Source: Stomoxys calcitrans
Taxonomy: Eukaryota > Arthropoda > Insecta > Diptera > Muscidae
Direction: 5' to 3'
DNA length: 64,000 bases
Assembly: GCF_963082655.1 (NCBI RefSeq)
Contig: NC_081554.1
Location: 192,044,206 to 192,108,205 of the forward strand
The position numbers were made by a program, and so were the translations under genes. Below the pieces are notes generated by a model, which made no database searches, was not told where the DNA came from, and saw nothing but the letters and a program-made list of their open reading frames with translations. Shown piece by piece: positions 12,301 through 28,099 of this stretch (position 1 is the stretch's first letter; every line of letters begins with the position of its first letter).

Positions 12301-13095
12301 AGCGTTACTGAATTAATGAAAAAAAAAACCAACAAAATTAAACAAGCATGAATACTTAAAAAAAACGTTAAAAAAAAAACGATAGGCAGTTTAAGCGAAA
12401 AATTCGCTTCAATAAGAAATATATGTGAAGATTTGACTTTGCCTTTGTATTACAGAATGAAGTTAAAATCACTTGCCGTGTTTGCTGTTCAGCTTTCAGA
12501 ATTGTGGTGAAAAACTTTAACAAAATAACAAATTTTTTTAAACATAAGTGCATGAAATTTTGGAAAATATTTAATACTTGATTTAGTGTATCCTGAAACG
12601 ACTCTGTTTTTTATAGACATAGTAGCCATCTACAATTATTTAGAATTTGGCTGTAAGGTAATATTTAAAAATTGGCATTACTGGTACTTAAAACATACAG
12701 AATTGTGTAGTTGCGTGTGTGTGCACAAACAAATGATATGAAATATTTCTGTATTTCTATGCAAACCACTTACCTTCTCACATAAGCAATGGAATCAGAT
12801 TTTCATTAATTAAAATTTAGTTTTTGATGTAAGTTCTTCCAATGTTAATAAAAAAACAAAAAAAAATTTTTTCCTCAGAAGCGAGCACGTAGAGAATGAA
12901 TTAAAAACAACACAACAGAGTTGCCGCGTTTTCTACCAAAATTGGTCGGATGGAATTAAATTTTAGGCAGTTGGTCGGAAACCGACCCAATCCGATTTTG
13001 GTAGATTCGGAGAGAAATCGTCAATTTGTTTCAACTTCATATGTTTAGAAAATAATATGTAACAACGATGGGCCAATATTGCAATAATGTGATTT
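12301..13095. other. Intergenic stretch upstream of the ankyrin gene
   Basis: A-rich, no coding signal; likely holds the 5' UTR and promoter of the minus-strand ankyrin gene. 12935-13015 contains a degenerate repetition of 'accaaaattggtcgg' and 'agttggtcggaaaccgaccc'. Confidence 0.4.
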
Positions 13096-13099
13096 TTCT

Positions 13100-14060
13100 T
13101 TGATTTCTGACGATTTTGACACAGAAATCGTTTGGCTGAAAATGAGGATAGTCCACTGGCTCTATAGAAGAGTGATTGCCAATACTTACGCTTCAGAAGT
13201 TTGGTGGACTACGGTGAAGAAAAAGTGCAATAAAAGGGTAATGCAGCAGGTTCAGAGAGCATGTTGTCTTGGCATAGGCGGGGCGAGCAGGACTACTCCC
13301 ACCAGAGCATTGGAACTATCCTAGATATTCGACCCACAGACACAGATTAAGTATAAGTCAACCACAGTGGCGATGAGATAGGAGAATGGATAAAGGTCAC
13401 ACCTTTGTCGATTGACGGAACTCTAGTATTGCCATCTAGAATTATACGAATGGATCAAAGCTAAAGAGTCAGCCTGGAGGTCTACATTGAGGACCCAATG
13501 ACTGAGATCTGTTTCCGACTGCCTGACCACAATACGATTTTACACGCGGAGATCCGAACAAAAACAGAATGCGTTAGGTGATATGATGCTAACGCGGGGA
13601 CGTCGAGTGTGAACATCGTTATGGACAGAATACTAGCTATCAAGGCCGTAAAAACCAGGATGGTAATGTCAAGAACACTCAAGGAGATTAACGGCTTCTC
13701 TAAGGTTGGCTTGAGCCGTCTTCATCGTTTGGATGCCGAGCCATAGCGGAGCTAGTGAGAAAGGACTTATGCAGAATAGTTGCGGCAAGTTATAGCATGT
13801 GCGTAATATGGTGGAACAAGAAGATACTTCCAATATTTTGGCCGGCTTTCGGAGCTAACAGACACTGGCACTTAGATGGGGGCACAATACCAGACTTGAA
13901 CCAACTTAGGGGCTTGAAATGAAGGGAAATTAGGGATTTTGTGTATCGCACGGAATTCCTGACTTAGGATGTTTCAAGTTTACCATCAAGTACTTATAGC
14001 GCACAACAAGCCGATCACTGGCTTAAGGGCGGATCAACTTCTCAACTTTACAAATTCCAT
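13100..14060 (+). mobile_element. R1/LOA-like LINE, RT end plus RNase H remnant, copy 1
   Basis: 13130-13320 translates to the RT thumb region ('VIANTYASEVWWT'). 13395-13560 shows the RNase H start ('VYIEDPMTEICFRLPDHNT'), matching 29228-29283 of the copy at 28100-29345. 13780-13960 gives the Cys-type tail, and the end near 14010-14035 ('agcgcacaacaagccg...ctggctta') matches the 3' UTR at 58865-58900 (-). Frameshifts and stops make it inactive. Confidence 0.7.
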
Positions 14061-14525
14061 CTATGGAAAAATTTGCAAATTTGTCCATGAATGAACATTC
14101 CATTAAGGAAAAGGTGTAAACTTCTCACATAAGCTCATTGATAAGGGCCTACTTTTCATAGCCGAATCCGGTTATATTGGACCAAAAATCCGATGTAGAT
14201 ATCAAGTGGAGAAAGACATATTGAAATTAGACGTCAGAAATCGAAGAGAGAGGGCAGAAATTTTAGTAGTTGTTATAGAAGTGTTTCGCACACTGAGGTC
14301 CCAAACTTTTTAACCTTGGAAATCAGTTATAGGTGTCCCTACCCTTTTTACTGTATAAACCATCGTAAGAGAAACGTATATAAATTAGGTAAACTTAAAA
14401 GGAAGCATACGTTGGTTAGGCAACTCTGGCCGCTTGAAACAGCTGAGTGTCAGGCACAACTATCTTTTTTTTGTAGTGAAAACATTTAATTTAAAGTAAT
14501 CGAAGAAAATTGTTAAGACCTCACG

Positions 14526-15093
14526 ATGAATATACCGACTGGTATAATTACACACACTCGCCGCGTGCAAAGCCTCTACAAGAGGGCTTTGCGTAATTGC
14601 GAAGCCTGGTATGATCGCAGGTGGGTACAATAAGTGTTCCAAACTGAGGCAAAAAAAGGTTATGTAATTTTACTCTTCACTCCATACATCTTTTTAGAGA
14701 AATTTACCGCTACCGAGCTGTTCAGCTGCGTCAACGTTTCGAGGAAAATCGTAATGTAAATGACATGGCCAAAGCGGCGAAACTATTGGCTGCCGGTGAA
14801 CAGGAACTTTTCAATTCCCAGCATTATCAGCCCATTAAACGTAAGTTTTGCTCAAATTTGTCGTTTTTTCGAAACCGATTTTGATATTTGTGCTTGTAGA
14901 GGCCAACAGTCCCGGAGGTTGTGCCTTCGAGCGTGATGTAGAACCACCAGACTGGATGTTGGACTATTGGCATCCTTTGGAAAAGGCCCAATATCCAGAA
15001 TTCTTTGCAAAACGGGAACAACGCAAGAAGGAGTTTGTTGCTTGGTGGGAGAAACAGTATGGTAAACCTGATCCCAAGGATTTGCACCATTAA
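14526..15093 (+). CDS. ND-B22: NADH dehydrogenase 1 beta subcomplex subunit 9 (NDUFB9/B22)
   Basis: Accessory subunit of mitochondrial complex I membrane arm, in the LYR-motif family. Three exons: 14526-14620, 14698-14840 and 14900-15093; junctions are AG/GTGGGT, AG/A, C/GTAAGT and GTAG/AG; 143 aa. The LYR-type region is 'RRVQSLYKRALRNCEAWYD' near residues 12-30. Exon 2 contributes 'YRYRAVQLRQRFEENR', and exon 3 the family block 'PPDWMLDYWHPLEKAQYPEFFAKREQ'. The vertebrate protein is longer (about 179 aa), but only beyond the shared C-terminal block; the short form is what I expect in flies. The start is the only Met preceding the LYR helix. AATAAA signals lie near 15169. The GTGGGT donor is non-consensus at +3. 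Confidence 0.93.
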
Positions 15094-15283
15094 TGGCAGT
15101 GAAAGACAACGCTGTTTAAGTTTAAGTGGTGTAGTCATCGTTGAGGGCATCATTCATTGGCTGATGTGAATAAAATAAATACTAGTAAATTAAACATGGC
15201 CGAATTTATTTTAATTATTTATTCATTCATTTATTGCAATACTTGGTAAGCCAATAGAAAGGATAGATATAGAATGTAATTCT

Positions 15284-15484
15284 TTATTTTTCTTCAAGTT
15301 TGCGTATAACCCTGAACGCTTGTCTTCGTTTCCTAGCCCACAATAGAAACAAGTTTTCAGCGGCAACTACATTTGTGGGTCCTTTGAGTTTTTTTTTTTT
15401 AATGAGACCCATATGAGAGGGGTCTCTTTGCAGTTCCTTAAGAAACGTTCGTAGGAAACTTTGCTGTTGCACATTACAGGGTAG
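15284..15484 (-). CDS. Possible terminal exon of an unidentified basic protein
   Basis: Minus-strand frame of about 62 codons ending in TAA at 15284: begins around 'QQQSFLRTFLKELQRD', then 'HMGLIKKKKL', 'NVVAAENLFLLWARKRRQ' and 'VIRKLEEK'. It looks protein-like (amphipathic, Lys/Arg-rich, little Asn/Ile bias). There is no in-frame ATG before an upstream TAA, but a splice acceptor (polypyrimidine, then GTGCAACAG) lies at about 15463-15475, so it could be a last exon whose 5' part was not found. It converges tail to tail with ND-B22. I do not recognise the family. It may be chance. Confidence 0.28.
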   Translation of the reverse strand, partial: LPCNVQQQSFLRTFLKELQRDPSHMGLIKKKKLKGPTNVVAAENLFLLWARKRRQAFRVIRKLEEK

Positions 15485-15829
15485 GCAAAATTAAGTGTTA
15501 CGAATTCAAACGATCACATATTTTGTCTGAAAAGTGTTTTTATTGAATCAAATCACAAACACGTGTGGAAAAAATCAACATTTCAGAATCCATGCTCTTT
15601 TTTAATTTTAATCGATATGACCGCTTTGACTATCGCTAGGAGTCATAGAAAATAAATTTCAGCCTGCATGAACGTGGCGAAATTTTTAACACTGTGTTCT
15701 CAATTGTTCCCAAATGAGTGTGTTTACCTAACCGACCGCATTTAATAGAATTTGAGCTTACAAACGCCCATCCGAAGTAATTTTTCATCTCATCTGCGAC
15801 CGACGAAAAAGATAGAGCGTTGATGGTCG

Positions 15830-16310
15830 CTCTTTATCGAAGTAATACCAAATCAGTGCTATAGAGCTGGCGCAAGCCAAGAGTTACCTTGGCCACAACA
15901 TTATCAATGTGTAAATCGAATGACAATTTATCATCTAAAAGTATACCCAAGCACTGAATATTATGGACAAGTCCTATTTCATCCTTATTATTTACTAGCC
16001 TCAAATCAGGAATATCCCTTGTTCCGAAGAAAAGAGCCTTAGTCTTTATCTCATTCACAGACAGACGATTCGCAGACATACATCAAGTCAAGGAAGGCAA
16101 GGCAAACTCAATCTTCTTTGATTGAAGTACGTTTAAAGAGCGACGGTTACCAATAAACACCATCTGAACATTATCCGTCTATACATATGGAGTAAACCAA
16201 TTCCCTATGGATTCAAATAAATAGTTCAAAAACAAAATAAATAGTAGGTGATCGAGTACAGATCCCTAAGAAACTCTACAAAAATAGCTTTCTATTACCA
16301 AACTAAGACC
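15830..16310 (-). mobile_element. Non-LTR reverse transcriptase fragment
   Basis: 15834-16079 (-) encodes 'VNEIKTKALFFGTRDIP' and 'NIQCLGILLDDKLSFDLHI', the region after the RT active site in Jockey/CR1-type LINEs. 16215-16275 (-) gives 'GSVLDHLLFILFLNYLF', a decayed form of 'GSVLGPLLFLLFLNDL'. The frame is broken between them, so the element is dead. Confidence 0.7.
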
Positions 16311-16425
16311 TCCCTAAAAGCGACAGACAAAAGCCTTTGGTACAAATTGAACCTACGACCCCCACACTAGTTTGCCGGGCTTGGTTTCAACTCAGCTTAC
16401 TAAGATATATAAATTAATTAATTTT

Positions 16426-16830
16426 TATACTCCCCGCTCAGGGTGGTGGATGTATACTAAGCTTGTCATTCCGTATGTAACACATCGAAATTTTTACCTG
16501 TGCCCCCATAAATTCGTATGAATATAGTCATGATCGCCTTAACATTTTAGCAATGCTCATCTGTCCGTCTGCCGAAATTATTCTAGCGGTCGAACAAATA
16601 ACGATATTCGTTTGAATTTTTGCACCGATAATTCTTGTTGATGTAAGTCGTTGCGATTGCATATCAATTCAGATTTGAATAAAGCTTCCGTATAAAATGG
16701 TCTTCTACTTGACTTCGTGCGCCCCTAGAAGCCACAATTGTTATCCGTTGTGGCCAAAGGCCTCCCCGCTCATACAACTGATTCAAAATTACCATAAAAA
16801 GATAATCGTAACCAAGGTGCATCTATAGTC
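16426..16830 (+). mobile_element. Block-built element T1, partial forward copy
   Basis: Starts 'tttttatactccccgctcagggtggtgg', followed by 'cattccgtatgtaacacatcgaaat', 'ctgtccgtctgccgaaat', 'gatgtaagtcg' and 'cagatttgaataaag', in the canonical T1 order. It lacks a recognisable 3' terminus. Confidence 0.65.
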
Positions 16831-17284
16831 TAATTAAACAATAATGATTTACAGATTTCGAGGTTTTAGAACGGTTTTTTTTATTTAAAAATATAAATAT
16901 TAAAAAAAAGTAATTCGAAATCATTCAAATTCTATATTCTATTGTACGTTAAATTTATGATTAATTCATGCTGAGAGAGAAAAAACAAAGAAATTACAAA
17001 ATAATCAAAAAAAAGAACAAACTTCAAGATCAATCTTCATGTTACTTTTGCAATATAAGGAAACATACAATATTCTAAAGAAACAAATCTTTTTAATTGT
17101 GTGTGTAGTTGTTGTATGCATATTAAGGGAGATTGGTTGTTGTTTTGGATTGGGGTGGGGGTATGGTATGTTGTGTATGAACTATAAATTTCAAGCTCTT
17201 TTTCCACATTCATCTTTTCTGATTATTCCATTCCAGCCAGCTAGTGCCTATTTCGCTTTCCTTCTTTCCTTTGTAGTCTTGTCT

Positions 17285-17587
17285 TTATTCAGCCTCTAGA
17301 CGGGGACGCTTTTTACAATTGTTGCCAGGACCACTATTGTTCGCACTACCCTCGTTGGCGTGATCTCGTTTTTTGGGTAGGATTTTTTTGTCCCATTGTT
17401 GTGTTAAGTAGCGCAACAGCACGGAACGTTTGTCCAGTACTATGTGCTGTTCCGAGGGATAGTCTTCTGTGGGCAGATAAACGGAAGGTCTTTTTTGTGA
17501 AGCTCTCATTGCATGCTCCGTATTGAATTGTGAAAAATTTTCAGCATTATGACAAGGAAGTCCTTTTATGAAATCTGTTACAGACAT
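17285..17587 (-). CDS. Dda1: DET1- and DDB1-associated protein 1 (DDA1)
   Basis: Single-exon 100-aa protein, about the size of human DDA1 (102 aa). It shows the whole conserved core: '[17 protein letters not shown]' (residues 5-21), '[19 protein letters not shown]' (32-50) and '[12 protein letters not shown]' (57-68), followed by a basic tail 'CKKRPRLE' like a nuclear signal. DDA1 is a small subunit of CUL4-DDB1 E3 ubiquitin ligases, stabilising DDB1-DET1 or DDB1-DCAF15 type assemblies. The ATG at 17587 starts directly before the conserved core, so I accept it. No intron is seen. The short open frame on the opposite strand (17549-17917) is not a gene. Confidence 0.94.
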   Translation of the reverse strand: MSVTDFIKGLPCHNAENFSQFNTEHAMRASQKRPSVYLPTEDYPSEQHIVLDKRSVLLRYLTQQWDKKILPKKRDHANEGSANNSGPGNNCKKRPRLEAE

Positions 17588-18415
17588 TTTTGGAATATTG
17601 ATGTAGACTTGCTCCTCCCTTTGTTTGTTGTTTTTCTCAAGAGATCAACTGTAAATTTTAACAACTGCTTTGAGCAAGACACACACGACGACGTCGAAGT
17701 CTGCTTTGTTTTTTTATTGCTTAGCTCACTGCCACTATTTTGTTGTTGTTGTTTTTGTAGTAAAAAACTTTACAAAGTAGATTTCTCAATCTTGCAGCTG
17801 ATTTTTCAACTTAAAATACTATTCCTGTATTGTTTTTTTTATTTGTATATGGTCTCCTTTATTTCTGACTGTGGTCTTAGCCAAAAGGATTTCGAAGAAA
17901 CTTGTGATATTAAATAGAGGAAATCTATTTTAGTTTTAAGTTTTGTGTTGGTTTTTATTTGACGTTTTAATAAATGTGAATGGCTTTGTTGTTGTTTTCA
18001 CGATTTTCATTTGTTGTGCAATTTGGCAGCACTGTCATATCGACTGTCACAAGTGGGTTGTTTCGAAGGGACTGCTCGTAATTGCAAAGCATAACGTTTA
18101 ATTACTGGCAATCTATTTAAAGTTTATTCGGTTTTGGTCGAATGCGAAGCGATTTAAAATTTTTGTTGTTCTGCAAAGCAATTCCGCAAAATATGCGTTT
18201 TCCCTGTCGGATTGATTTCTATATAGCTTTTCTTTTCGTTCAAAAAAACTTCCATTAAATAAACATTTCACATATTTTTTCAATTTCCATTTTCAAAAGT
18301 AATTAAAATGTTCTTTTTTTCTGGTACTATGTTCGTTTTTCGCAGTTGAAAACACATGACTTCATTTTTGAAATATTACAAAAATCTCAATGATAACATA
18401 ACACTTTTTTTGTCA
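17588..18415. other. Upstream region of Dda1
   Basis: T-rich, with TTG/CAA runs at 17738-17756; no exon seen. Probably holds the 5' UTR and promoter of the minus-strand gene. Confidence 0.35.
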
Positions 18416-18419
18416 TAGT

Positions 18420-18640
18420 AAAGCCTAGTACTGACTTCATTCGCAGCGAAAATGACTATTAAATTGCGAAATCTGACAGGCACTATTCTTCACCAATATA
18501 CAAACAAAAGTCAGACAACAACACACAACAAAAATACATCATTGAAGCCCATTTCGTGAGCAATTATTACCTTTGCAATTAATTGAAGTGTTGGCGCAGT
18601 GATATGTCGCTGGTCTTTTACTCATAGAACTTAGCAAGAC
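18420..18640 (+). repeat. Interspersed repeat R250, copy 2
   Basis: Partner of 2695-2945. The match ends at about 'tttactcatagaact' (18620-18632), then runs into the MITE head at 18650. Confidence 0.6.
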
Positions 18641-18647
18641 ATAAGTA

Positions 18648-19915
18648 CCGTAAACAGCTGAGTATAATTTTTTCTCGCGAAGTGCACTATCTGTCAACGA
18701 GTTTTGGCTGTGTTTGTGTATTATACATAAGAACCAAGGTGTATTTAATAATGTGGCCGCATCGGCGAATTGCTACAACAAAGCATCTTTTTTGGGAACT
18801 CGATATGTCAAAATTTGGAAGCAAGGCGAAGAAAATTCGATTCGCCCTGACATTTAAAATTTTCGGCAAATTTGCTTCGACCAATCAGAGCAAGAAGAAA
18901 GAAGTTTATTAATTTTTTAGTGTCAAGTAAGAAATAACAAATTTAAAAATGTCTGTTTGCGCTTTTTTTATTGGTCTTTAAAAATGTTCAAAATTCCAAT
19001 TAGCTCCAGAGGCTTTACACATCAAACTGGATGGAACATTGAGATCCGATCTGTGTGGTGTTCATTGCTGTCACCAGAAGCTTAGCTGCGAGCTACCCGG
19101 CGCGTCCACAGGTTGCAGATAGTGGAATGCTCCACACGGAGTGGCTGCAACGGAAGTCGCGGACAATCAGCGGCCGGGCTGAAAAGCCATTGCAATGTCA
19201 GTACTTTGACCTTGCGCTGGTCACATGGCGGACTTAAGCTTGATTTGTGGGGATGAGAAGGAGTCATAGACTGTTGAGCGCCTATTGTGAGACTGCCTGA
19301 AATTGCAATAGTAGGTGCAGGATTAGGCTACGCAAAACCCTATTTTCCTGTCTTAATTATGTTTATGCAGTAGTTTTTTCGCCATTATTGACTGCTATGG
19401 GTTTAAATTGCATATTGGAGAAAGCTTCTCCACACCGCTTGGCCGTTTTGTCATGCAAGTTGTCTCCTAATCTTCATTTTAATATCTGGCATTGTACTTA
19501 CGTAAATTTTATTAGTGTTCGTCTGCGCTTTTTGAATCTTTCGGAGGTGACACAATAGAACTAAGTTCCCTGAGTGAAACTGATAGTGAATAAGGTTTCT
19601 AGACGCATGCCATTATATACCCTAAGTTTAAAAACCACAACAGCAGCAAACACAATTTATAAAATATTTATTTTGAAAATTATTTTTTTTGTACGGCGAA
19701 TTCAAAAATAAGTTGACACACTAAATTCTCTCAGCTGGTTTGATGCGGCCACCTGATAAATATGTCTTGTTAAGAACCATACACCCACAAACAACAAGAA
19801 ATGGCGCGAACTAATTACATACACAAAATCAGAGTTGAACTAACCGCTAATTTTAACAGATAGTGCACTTAATATTTTGTTCTTGGGCAACTGCCACTAC
19901 CTGTAAATCATTATA
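18648..19915. mobile_element. MITE of the GTGCACTATCTGTCA family, probably interrupted
   Basis: The left end at 18652-18705 (aacagctgagt ... gtgcactatctgtcaacgag) and right end at 19855-19915 (taacagatagtgcac ... aactgccactacctgt) match the two ends of the intact copy at 37545-37735, including an internal 'aagaacca.ac' and 'atggcgc(c/g)aact' word at 19778-19810. About 1 kb lies between them here, including a family A retroposon fragment, so the copy seems to have been split by later insertions. Confidence 0.45.
19040..19270 (+). mobile_element. Retroposon family A fragment
   Basis: 'ctgtgtggtgttcattgctgtcac.agaag..tagctg' and 'gatagtggaatgctcca' follow the full copies at 26285-26370 and 60590-60660. 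The 3' part is missing. Confidence 0.6.
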
Positions 19916-20174
19916 TCTTGGTACCGGTAACGAAAATTTCGTTTAAGATTTGTCAATGCATTTCTTATGGTAACGAAAATTTCGCCAGAGAAAATTGTAA
20001 TTAGGACGAATGAAGTCACCTGTCTGATATTTACAAGTTCCTTTAGGCTAGAGGCTAGCATGTGTGTCAGTGGTTGAATCTTAGCGAGAACATTAGAAAA
20101 TATTTCAGCCCCTTATAATTCGATCCCCCAATTTGACTTCTTGAAGCTCTACAAAGATTTCCCCTGTTATCACT

Positions 20175-20550
20175 CCATTGCATCACCTGTTACTTCTTGG
20201 CTACCGGGTGAATGTAGTCCTTGGAGAACGACCGCCACCCATTGCACCCGAAGAAATCGACCTCCCCCGGCAAACCAGAGTGGTTCTGGCTCAATTACGT
20301 TCCGGCAGATGCAGCCGCCTCAATTCCCACAGAGCTAGGATTGATGCCGACGTGCAAGATGTATGTCCCGATTGTAACCAGGGACCGCACGATACACGTC
20401 ACCTGTTTAACTGCCCGGCCAGACCCACTCGACTCAGACCCAGATCCCTGTGGACGCACCCCATCTTAGTCGCGGAGTTCCTGGGTCTTGACACTCAACA
20501 GAATCAAGCAAACGAAAGATAGTACACAATAAACTGCTACAACAACAACA
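20175..20550 (+). mobile_element. Jockey-like LINE 3' end with (CAA)n tail
   Basis: A still-open frame (20178-20522) encodes the zinc-knuckle-like C-terminal end: 'LAQLRSGRCSRLNSHRARI', 'DVCPDCNQGPHDTRHLFNCP', 'LWTHPILVAEFLG', then stop. The 3' UTR is tiny, with 'aataaactgctacaacaacaac' as tail at 20530-20550. It is 5' truncated, as is usual for LINE insertions, and is the best-preserved copy of this domain in the window. Confidence 0.75.
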
Positions 20551-20610
20551 ACCTGTTACTTCTGAATGCAGTGTATCCCTGTAATCTGTATATTTTGCCT
20601 CAGTTTTGTA

Positions 20611-20970
20611 GGAGGCCACCGTAGCGCAGAGGTTAGCATGTCCGTTAATGACGCTGAACGCCTAGGTTCGAATCCTGGCGAGACCATAAAAAAATTTCAC
20701 CAGTGGTTTTCTCCTCCCAATGCTGGCGAGGTTCAATGCCATGTAAATATTTCTCTCCAAAGAGATGTAACAGCCGACGCACAATTTTTTTTTTAATTAT
20801 TGGCACTACTTGGCATTGAAGATGTCAACTTGTTCTCTTTTTACATTCATTCTTTGTTTACGTATTCTCCTATATGATGTCATTCAGCTTAAACTTGAAT
20901 CGGACTGCACTCATTGATATGTGAGAAGTTTGCCGTTGTTCCTTAGTTGAATGTTCATGGGAAAAACGTG
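20611..20970 (+). mobile_element. tRNA-derived SINE, type 2, copy 1
   Basis: tRNA-like head with A-box region TAGCGCAGAGGTTAGC (20622-20637) and perfect B box GGTTCGAATCC (20665-20675). The body contains 'ctctccaaagag' (20755-20766), and the 3' part 'cttgaatcggactgcactcattgatatgtgagaag' lies at 20893-20928. The stretch 20780-20885 differs from the other copies and is probably an insertion. Related copies: 43153-43440, 53985-54085 (part), 56785-56945 (3' part). Confidence 0.75.
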
Positions 20971-20999
20971 TTTTATGTTTAATCTCAAATTGGCGAACG

Positions 21000-21780
21000 C
21001 ACCTACAACAACAAAAGCTGCTGGTTTTTTCAACTTGGCATCACTCTCAGTCCTCACGTTTAACAGTCCCATTTTCAAAATCAACCTAAATTGTTGCGAT
21101 TATTGGCCTTATATTTTTTTGAAGCAAACTTTTTGCCACACCCTTCTTTATTAAATTTGTCCATAGTTTATTTGATAATACAAAATACAGATAGTACATA
21201 AAAAGTTAACACACAACAGCTTGTTTACTTCTATCTGTTTTAATTAGCTACCCAAATTAGCACAATAACTTGTTAAAAAATTGTAGCCGGTGGTCTTGCA
21301 TAAATTATTAACAAATATAAACAAATGTTAACATTCCTATAGTGGTTGAAGTTGCCACCTTGTGTTAAGTAGTTTTCTAAATACATATCCCTAAATAGAG
21401 CGCAAAAGTTGAAAACTTGAGAACGGTTAACGGCTTTCCGAATAAATATAATGTTGAATTGCTTTTGAAATAATAAAAAGTAACTAAATTCAGGTTTGCA
21501 TTTATATACAAGATGAGCATGACTTGAAATAATTCAAATAATTAAGACATTTGGAGGACGTATTTTCTTGTACGTCAATTTTGACACGTCAACCTGTTTG
21601 GTAATTTTCTCTCTCACTCTCTCGAATGTTTAACATAACTGTGGCAACTTTAAGACTTCTGCAAAAAAAAAACGTCGTTCATTGCATTTTTGTTTGATAA
21701 AATTTAATCAAACGCTTGCTGGGTGGATATATATCTAAAGAAAAGCATAAGAAGTGAATCATACGCCCCAAAAAATAACA
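21000..21780. other. Upstream region of the WD40-FYVE gene
   Basis: No exon or recognisable repeat. Contains a CT-rich patch (21608-21624). Likely promoter and 5' UTR of the gene starting at 21809. Confidence 0.35.
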
Positions 21781-21808
21781 CTAATTGGACGAACAAAAAC
21801 GACATAAC

Positions 21809-23029
21809 ATGGCGGCCGAAATAAAGCCATCTCCGAAAAGGAATGAACGTTTCAGTACCAAAAAACCTGAATTACTTAGCAAATTAGAGGGCAGTGCTGA
21901 CGACATTAATGCCGCTATTCTAATACCGGGAGAAAATGGTGTTATCAGTGTGTCCGATGACAAAACTATACGCGTTTGGTTGAAACGTGACTCGGGACAG
22001 TACTGGCCCAGCATTTGCCACTTTATGCCCTCGGGATGCACTTGTATATACTATTTGGAGGAAACACGACAACTGTTTGTTGGTCAAGAGAATGGAACTG
22101 TGACAGAGAATACGCTCTCGGAGGACTGCAATCGGCTATCGTTCGTACGCGATCACTTGGCTCACCAGGCTCGTGTTGTGGCTGTGGTCTACTCAAAGGT
22201 GCACAATTGGGTGCTCTCATGTAGTAAGGATAAAACTTTTGCATATCATTGCTCCGAGTCGGGACGCAGAATTGGCCAATACAGCTTTGAGACACCTTGC
22301 ACTGCCCTGCAGTTTGATGCATTGGCCAAATATGCATTTATTGGTGATCATGCGGGTCAGATTACCATGTTGCGTTGTGACACACAGAGTGTGCAGTTGA
22401 TAACCACCTTTAAGGGACACACTGCGGCCATTCGTTGCTTAAAGTGGGTGGAGGGCCCACAGCTGCTGTTCAGTGGGGCCTGTGACCAGAGTGTCATTGT
22501 CTGGGACGTGGGAGGAAAACGTGGCACCATTTACGAGTTGCAAGGCCACAAGAACAAGGTGACATCCCTGGCCTATGCCAATCATACCCAACAACTGATC
22601 ACTTGTGGCGAAGACAATGTTGTGGTCTTCTGGGAAATGAATGCCATGCGTAAGGAGGTGCCTGCCTGGGTGGAGTCCAACAACTGTCAGATATGTTCCC
22701 GTCCATTCTTTTGGAATTTCCGTTCAATGATGGATCAAAAACAAATCGGTATACGCCAGCATCATTGTCGCAATTGTGGCCGTGCCATATGCGACAATTG
22801 TTCCAACAATCGTATTAACATACCCATTATGGGCTTTGAATTTGATGTGCGTGTATGTAATGCTTGCTACAACGAATTACACACAGTCGAACGCCCCTCG
22901 TTGGCCTCATTTCACGATGCCAAACATTCGATTGTTTACATGGACTTGGAGGAGGAGCGTAAACGCTTATTGACTGTGGGTCAGGATCGTGTTATTAAGA
23001 TTTGGGATCTTAATACAATTTGGGATTAG
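21809..23029 (+). CDS. Wdfy2: WD repeat and FYVE domain-containing protein 2
   Basis: Intronless, 406 aa (vertebrate WDFY2 is 400 aa). WD40 repeats run from about residue 20 to 285 ('[11 protein letters not shown]', '[12 protein letters not shown]', '[13 protein letters not shown]', '[13 protein letters not shown]'). A FYVE zinc finger follows at about 287-355, with an initial '[10 protein letters not shown]', the phosphoinositide-binding 'RQHHCRNCG' at about 316-324, and the closing 'RVCNACY' at about 348-354. A last WD blade, '[13 protein letters not shown]', closes the propeller. The FYVE domain inserted before the final blade is the WDFY2 signature. The protein binds PI3P on early endosomes and scaffolds kinases such as Akt and PKC-zeta (known for vertebrates). 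The ATG sits in aacATGG and precedes the conserved region. AATAAA lies at about 23202. Confidence 0.95.
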   Translation: MAAEIKPSPKRNERFSTKKPELLSKLEGSADDINAAILIPGENGVISVSDDKTIRVWLKRDSGQYWPSICHFMPSGCTCIYYLEETRQLFVGQENGTVTENTLSEDCNRLSFVRDHLAHQARVVAVVYSKVHNWVLSCSKDKTFAYHCSESGRRIGQYSFETPCTALQFDALAKYAFIGDHAGQITMLRCDTQSVQLITTFKGHTAAIRCLKWVEGPQLLFSGACDQSVIVWDVGGKRGTIYELQGHKNKVTSLAYANHTQQLITCGEDNVVVFWEMNAMRKEVPAWVESNNCQICSRPFFWNFRSMMDQKQIGIRQHHCRNCGRAICDNCSNNRINIPIMGFEFDVRVCNACYNELHTVERPSLASFHDAKHSIVYMDLEEERKRLLTVGQDRVIKIWDLNTIWD

Positions 23030-23214
23030 AGGACGACCACACTGGGGGAATTCTATGGGAGTGGTGGTTAAGCGATCAACTATAATTGGAAATTATAGTA
23101 AAAAAAAACATACAATACTACAAACATATACTACAAATTAGAAACGAATGAAGAACAGAATTCTTTATAAAAAAACGAAATATTAATTAATAATAATGTA
23201 AATAAAGTATTATT

Positions 23215-24030
23215 TAAGGACTGAAACACAAATCAGCGGTTTTCAAATGTTACACACTTCACATCTATACTAAATTGTTGTGTTTTCAATGGTTGGGGGT
23301 GTAAAGGTAGAAATTAAAAAGAGTTTCCCAACTTAAAACTGGGTCGACAAAAAAAAGAACGGCTTAAAGGGAAAAACTGTCGAAGATGATGAATGTCGTA
23401 TAAAGAAATCAATTGATAGGTCATAGCCAAAGGTTTGGAATTTCAATATATGCAACGTCAAGACCATGTAACATATATTCACACTTTTTCCGTTCTACTT
23501 AGACGAACGTTGTTAAAAGTAAATTGAGGTTATTTGCCAAACGATGGTATATATCAAATATGGGTTATATTAATACTGGAATACAATGAAATTTTGTTAA
23601 ATATACCATATTATCCATAAACCAACTAAGGAAATTCTCTATAGTCAATTCTCTAAAACGCATATACATATCGTATGTCCTTGGGGAAATCTTCAGCAGC
23701 ATCGTAAACCTCTACATTCAGTGGAAGAGAAGATAAAGACAACTTCAAGCGATCTTCCCTGTATTTTAGGCTATGTAAAGGTATCGATCTAGGACCACTT
23801 CTGTCTAAGGGCTATTGCCAAATCTCCAAATTTTCCGTTTTAACAGTCTATGCCCACCATAAAGGCAACTTGTAGTAGTAAATCTTTTTATTTTAATATT
23901 CAAGAAAATGTTCATTTGGTTTTTTAAAATTTTTTGAATTTTTATATGGTTTTTATTTTTTATATACGCGCTTCTAAATAAGGTTTATTTTTATAAAAAA
24001 AATATATTAAAATATTTTATTACTACACAT
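23215..24030. other. Intergenic stretch between Wdfy2 and Dpm1 3' ends
   Basis: Convergent 3' flanks. AT-rich, no coding signal, no recognised repeat. Confidence 0.4.
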
Positions 24031-24031
24031 T

Positions 24032-27919
<3,888 letters not shown>

Positions 27920-28099
27920 TCATTAATATCTTAATCCAATTAACCAATTGTTTCAAATGTGTTTGCTGTTTGTAATATGACGTGTGTTGCTCCTATCAGC
28001 TGACAATAACAGAATACCAAGCCAAATGCTGTTTGGTTTAACGCTTTGGGATTTCTTGGTTGCAACGGCGATGCTTTCATATTTATTAGCTGTGTTTTA

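Noticed and set aside
17549..17917. 122-codon plus-strand ORF
   Set aside because: Antisense to the Dda1 5' end and T-rich upstream DNA; no family features.
20611..20690. Apparent tRNA gene with A and B boxes
   Set aside because: The head continues into a conserved non-tRNA body repeated elsewhere (43153, 56785), and no full cloverleaf forms. It is a SINE.
21785..21808. Eight-codon N-terminal extension of the WDFY2 frame from a TTG
   Set aside because: Non-AUG start; the ATG at 21809 has good context and gives the expected protein length.
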